From positions 1-41,446 of the forward strand of contig MU835149.1 in NCBI GenBank assembly GCA_029204225.1: 41,446 nt of DNA, in the 5' to 3' direction. The position numbers and the translations under genes are program-made. Shown piece by piece: positions 39,424 through 41,446 of the stretch (positions are counted from its first letter, which is position 1; every line of letters begins with the position of its first letter). Under the pieces are notes generated by a model. The model was not told the origin of the DNA. It searched no databases and was given only the letters and a program-made list of their open reading frames with translations. Origin of the DNA: Diphasiastrum complanatum (lineage: Eukaryota > Streptophyta > Lycopodiopsida > Lycopodiales > Lycopodiaceae).

Positions 39424-41124
39424 AATTTTTAGGAAACTTAGGCAAGAATTTAACGATGTATTTCCTGAGCAGCTTCCTGAGGGTCTTCCCCCCTCTAGGG
39501 GTGTTGACCATGGTATTAAACTGATTCGCGGTAGTTCTCCTATATCATTGTATCCATATAGGATGAGTACTACTGAGGAGGATGAAGTTTATAACTGCAA
39601 AAATTACCTCAAGATGGGCCATGTAAGGCCTAGTAAATCTCCTTGGGGGGCACCTGTGTTCCTTGTTGATAAAAAAGACGGAGGCACTCGTCTTTGCGTT
39701 GGACTTTAAAAAGTTGAATAAATTAATGATTAAAAACCGTTATCCTTTGCCGCGAATGGAATGAACTGGTTGATCGATTGCATGGTGCAAAGTACTTCAC
39801 CAAAATCGATTTGAGATCAGGGTATATCGCGTAAAAACTGAGGATGTTGAAAAAAACTGGGTTTAGAACTAGGTACGGCCATTATGAGTTTCTGGTTTTA
39901 CCATTTGGCTTGACAAATGCTCTAGCAACTTTCCAGCAGATGATGAACGATCTTCTTCGTCCATATCTAGGAAAGTTCGTAATAGTCTACTTGGATGATA
40001 TTCTCATCTATAGTAAGACCTTGGAGGAGCATGAGGAGCATCTCAGGACTGTCTTAAGTTACTTAGACAGGAGAAGCTTTTTGCCAAGGATGTCCAAATG
40101 TGTGTTCTTCCAGAAAAGGTTGTTATACCCTTGGTCACATTATTTCGGGCCATGGGTTGGAAATTGACCCAAATATAGTCCGACAAGTATGTGAATGGCC
40201 TATCCCTAAAACCATCCGGGAGGTTAAGTCCTTTTTGGGCTTTACGGCGTTTTTTCATAGATTCATCTTGAACTATGCATTAATTGCATTGGCCTTGACG
40301 AATGTCCTCAGAGGGGCTAAACGAGTTAGTCGGCACAGTAAGTTCAATCCTCCGGTTACTTGGACTGAAGAGTTCAATCAAAGTTTTGAGAACCTCAAAT
40401 TCTGTGTAACTACAACGCCTATTTTACACATGGTGGATCCTAACAAGCCGTATGTACTTGAAACGGATGCCAGTGACTATGCTATGGGCGCAGTCCTATA
40501 TCAGGATGGTAGACCGTAGCTTTTGAAAGCAAGAAGTTGGACCCTGCTCAAAGGCGGTATTCCACCTATGACAAGGAACTTTTTGATGTTATTCATGCCC
40601 TGAAAGTTTGGAGACATTATTTGTATGGCTCCAGTTTACTATAGTTACTGACCATCAAGCGTTAAAAGTATATTAAGGATGCGGTCGACCTTAGGGGTCG
40701 TAAGGCCAAATGGTCAAGATGCTCCAAGAATTTCATTATGACATTGAGTACCGGGAGGGTACTTCTAATAGTGTCGCGAATGCCTTAAGCCGGATTGGAG
40801 AGGTTAATCAGTTAAGCTTTTCTGAGATCCAATCTGAGTTGTATCTAACCTTAAGATATTTGTGTAAGACCGATAGGTACTTCGGTCGTATTTGGCTAGA
40901 CGTCCTGGCAGGTTCTAGATCTAGTGATGAGCTTGGAATGCAGGATTCCAAGATTTTCCTCAGGACAAGATACAGAGAGACTATTCCATTAGGAATGGGT
41001 TGCTTTTCCAGAATGGAAAAGTTTGTGTGCCAGAAAATGATGATATAAGGGCCCAAATCCTGCATGAATGTCATGACAGCCCGTGTGCAGGGTACCCTGG
41101 CGCTCAAAGGACGCTTGAGGTCCA
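39424..41124 (+). pseudogene. Element F reverse transcriptase, RNase H and start of integrase
   Basis: Motifs in order across several frames: LPPSRGVDHGIKL, SPWGAPVFLVDKKDG, LPFGLTNALATFQQMMNDLL, YLDDILIYSKTLEEH (catalytic YLDD near 39990), TLGHIISGHGLEIDP, and EVKSFLGFTAFFHRF. RNase H follows with LETDASDYAMGAVLYQDGRP and STYDKELFDVIHALKVWRHY. Then VANALSRIGEV and the HHCC start of integrase (HECHDSPCAGYPGAQRTL). The element stops at about 41124, where hAT sequence begins; catalytic integrase and the 3' LTR are missing. Confidence 0.75.
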
Positions 41125-41446
41125 CACTTGGACTGGTGTATGAGCTCATGGACCGGATTGGACAGTTCCTGCAGCTACCCATCTTGCTGCCAGAGAGGTA
41201 AGCAGTATAGCAATGTAATTAGTCTTTATCTTTTCAGTGATTGCTAGTTTGTTTTTCTTTCATGTTACGTTTTTCCGTATTTCGCTTCGATTTCATTGTA
41301 CTTTCTCCAACCCCATGCCTCTCATGTGCAGGATGGCCGAGCTGAAGTTCATCTGCGAGACGCAGTGGAAACTACTTTCACAGGAGTATTCACAACGTTG
41401 CACACATCCTGCATCCCCTCTTCCTTTCTCCGACACAGATCTCAGA
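41125..41446 (+). pseudogene. hAT-I copy 3, transposase exon pieces
   Basis: LVYELMDRIGQFLQLPILLP precedes donor GTAAGC at 41198, as in the intact copy. An intron follows to CATGTGCAG (41331), then exon 2 starts with MAELKFICETQWK. A 1-nt difference shifts the frame soon after, in the LLSQEYSQRCTHPAS region. The exon-intron layout is the same as at 20902/20787, confirming that intron. The segment between 36466 and here (BED, DUF659 and core) is missing. Confidence 0.75.

Overview
This window is nuclear DNA from a land plant with a large, transposon-rich genome. A gymnosperm is my best guess, but the sequence alone does not prove it. Supporting signs are GT-AG introns, primer-binding sites complementary to plant initiator tRNA-Met (TGGTATCAGAGC), BED/DUF659-type hAT transposases, a short plant telomere-type repeat (CCCTAAA), and host introns filled with nested transposons. 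There are no bacterial-style operons.

The only host gene I can support is a fragment of a SKI2-like (SKIV2L/Ski2p) DExH-box RNA helicase on the + strand. Four exons are visible: 986-1039, 26859-26966, 27071-27220 and 35634-35752. They join in phase 0 and encode helicase motif V, motif VI ([10 protein letters not shown]) and the following conserved segment. The introns are about 25.8 kb, 104 bp, 8.4 kb and more than 5.7 kb, so almost everything else in the window is intronic transposon sequence.

Intron 1 (1040-26858) holds: a GC-rich MITE (1290-1563); a truncated Ty3/gypsy element on the - strand (element A, 1852-6674); a degraded hAT copy (6675-8965); a truncated gypsy element on the + strand (element B, 8966-11935); a second-family hAT pseudogene (about 12070-14160); a 5'-truncated LINE with an open reverse transcriptase frame sitting inside a CT/CA microsatellite (14413-16680); more MITEs; a nearly complete 5.7-kb hAT element (17438-23128); and a cluster of hAT-type MITEs (23199-26354). 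Intron 3 (27221-35633) holds an LTR remnant, a degraded gypsy element (C) and an inverted, palindromic gypsy structure (D, 30593-34559). The last intron holds a third hAT copy split by a degraded gypsy element (F, 36467-41124).

The most interesting object is the 5.7-kb hAT element. It encodes a four-exon transposase (BED finger, DUF659, hAT dimerisation region) with a long C-terminal tail carrying AT-hook motifs and an acidic end. A single extra G in a G9 run breaks the frame. Tail-to-tail with it is a second small gene of about 121 aa with its own TATA box. A diverged partial copy of that gene elsewhere in the window differs mostly at synonymous sites, which suggests a real, selected accessory protein. 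Around it lies a set of non-autonomous elements with CATAG/CAGRSATG ends and 8-bp target duplications, each family having its own short subterminal motif (GGTACCGC, GGACGCGTCC, CGATTCGC, ACGTTTCT, GAACCG).
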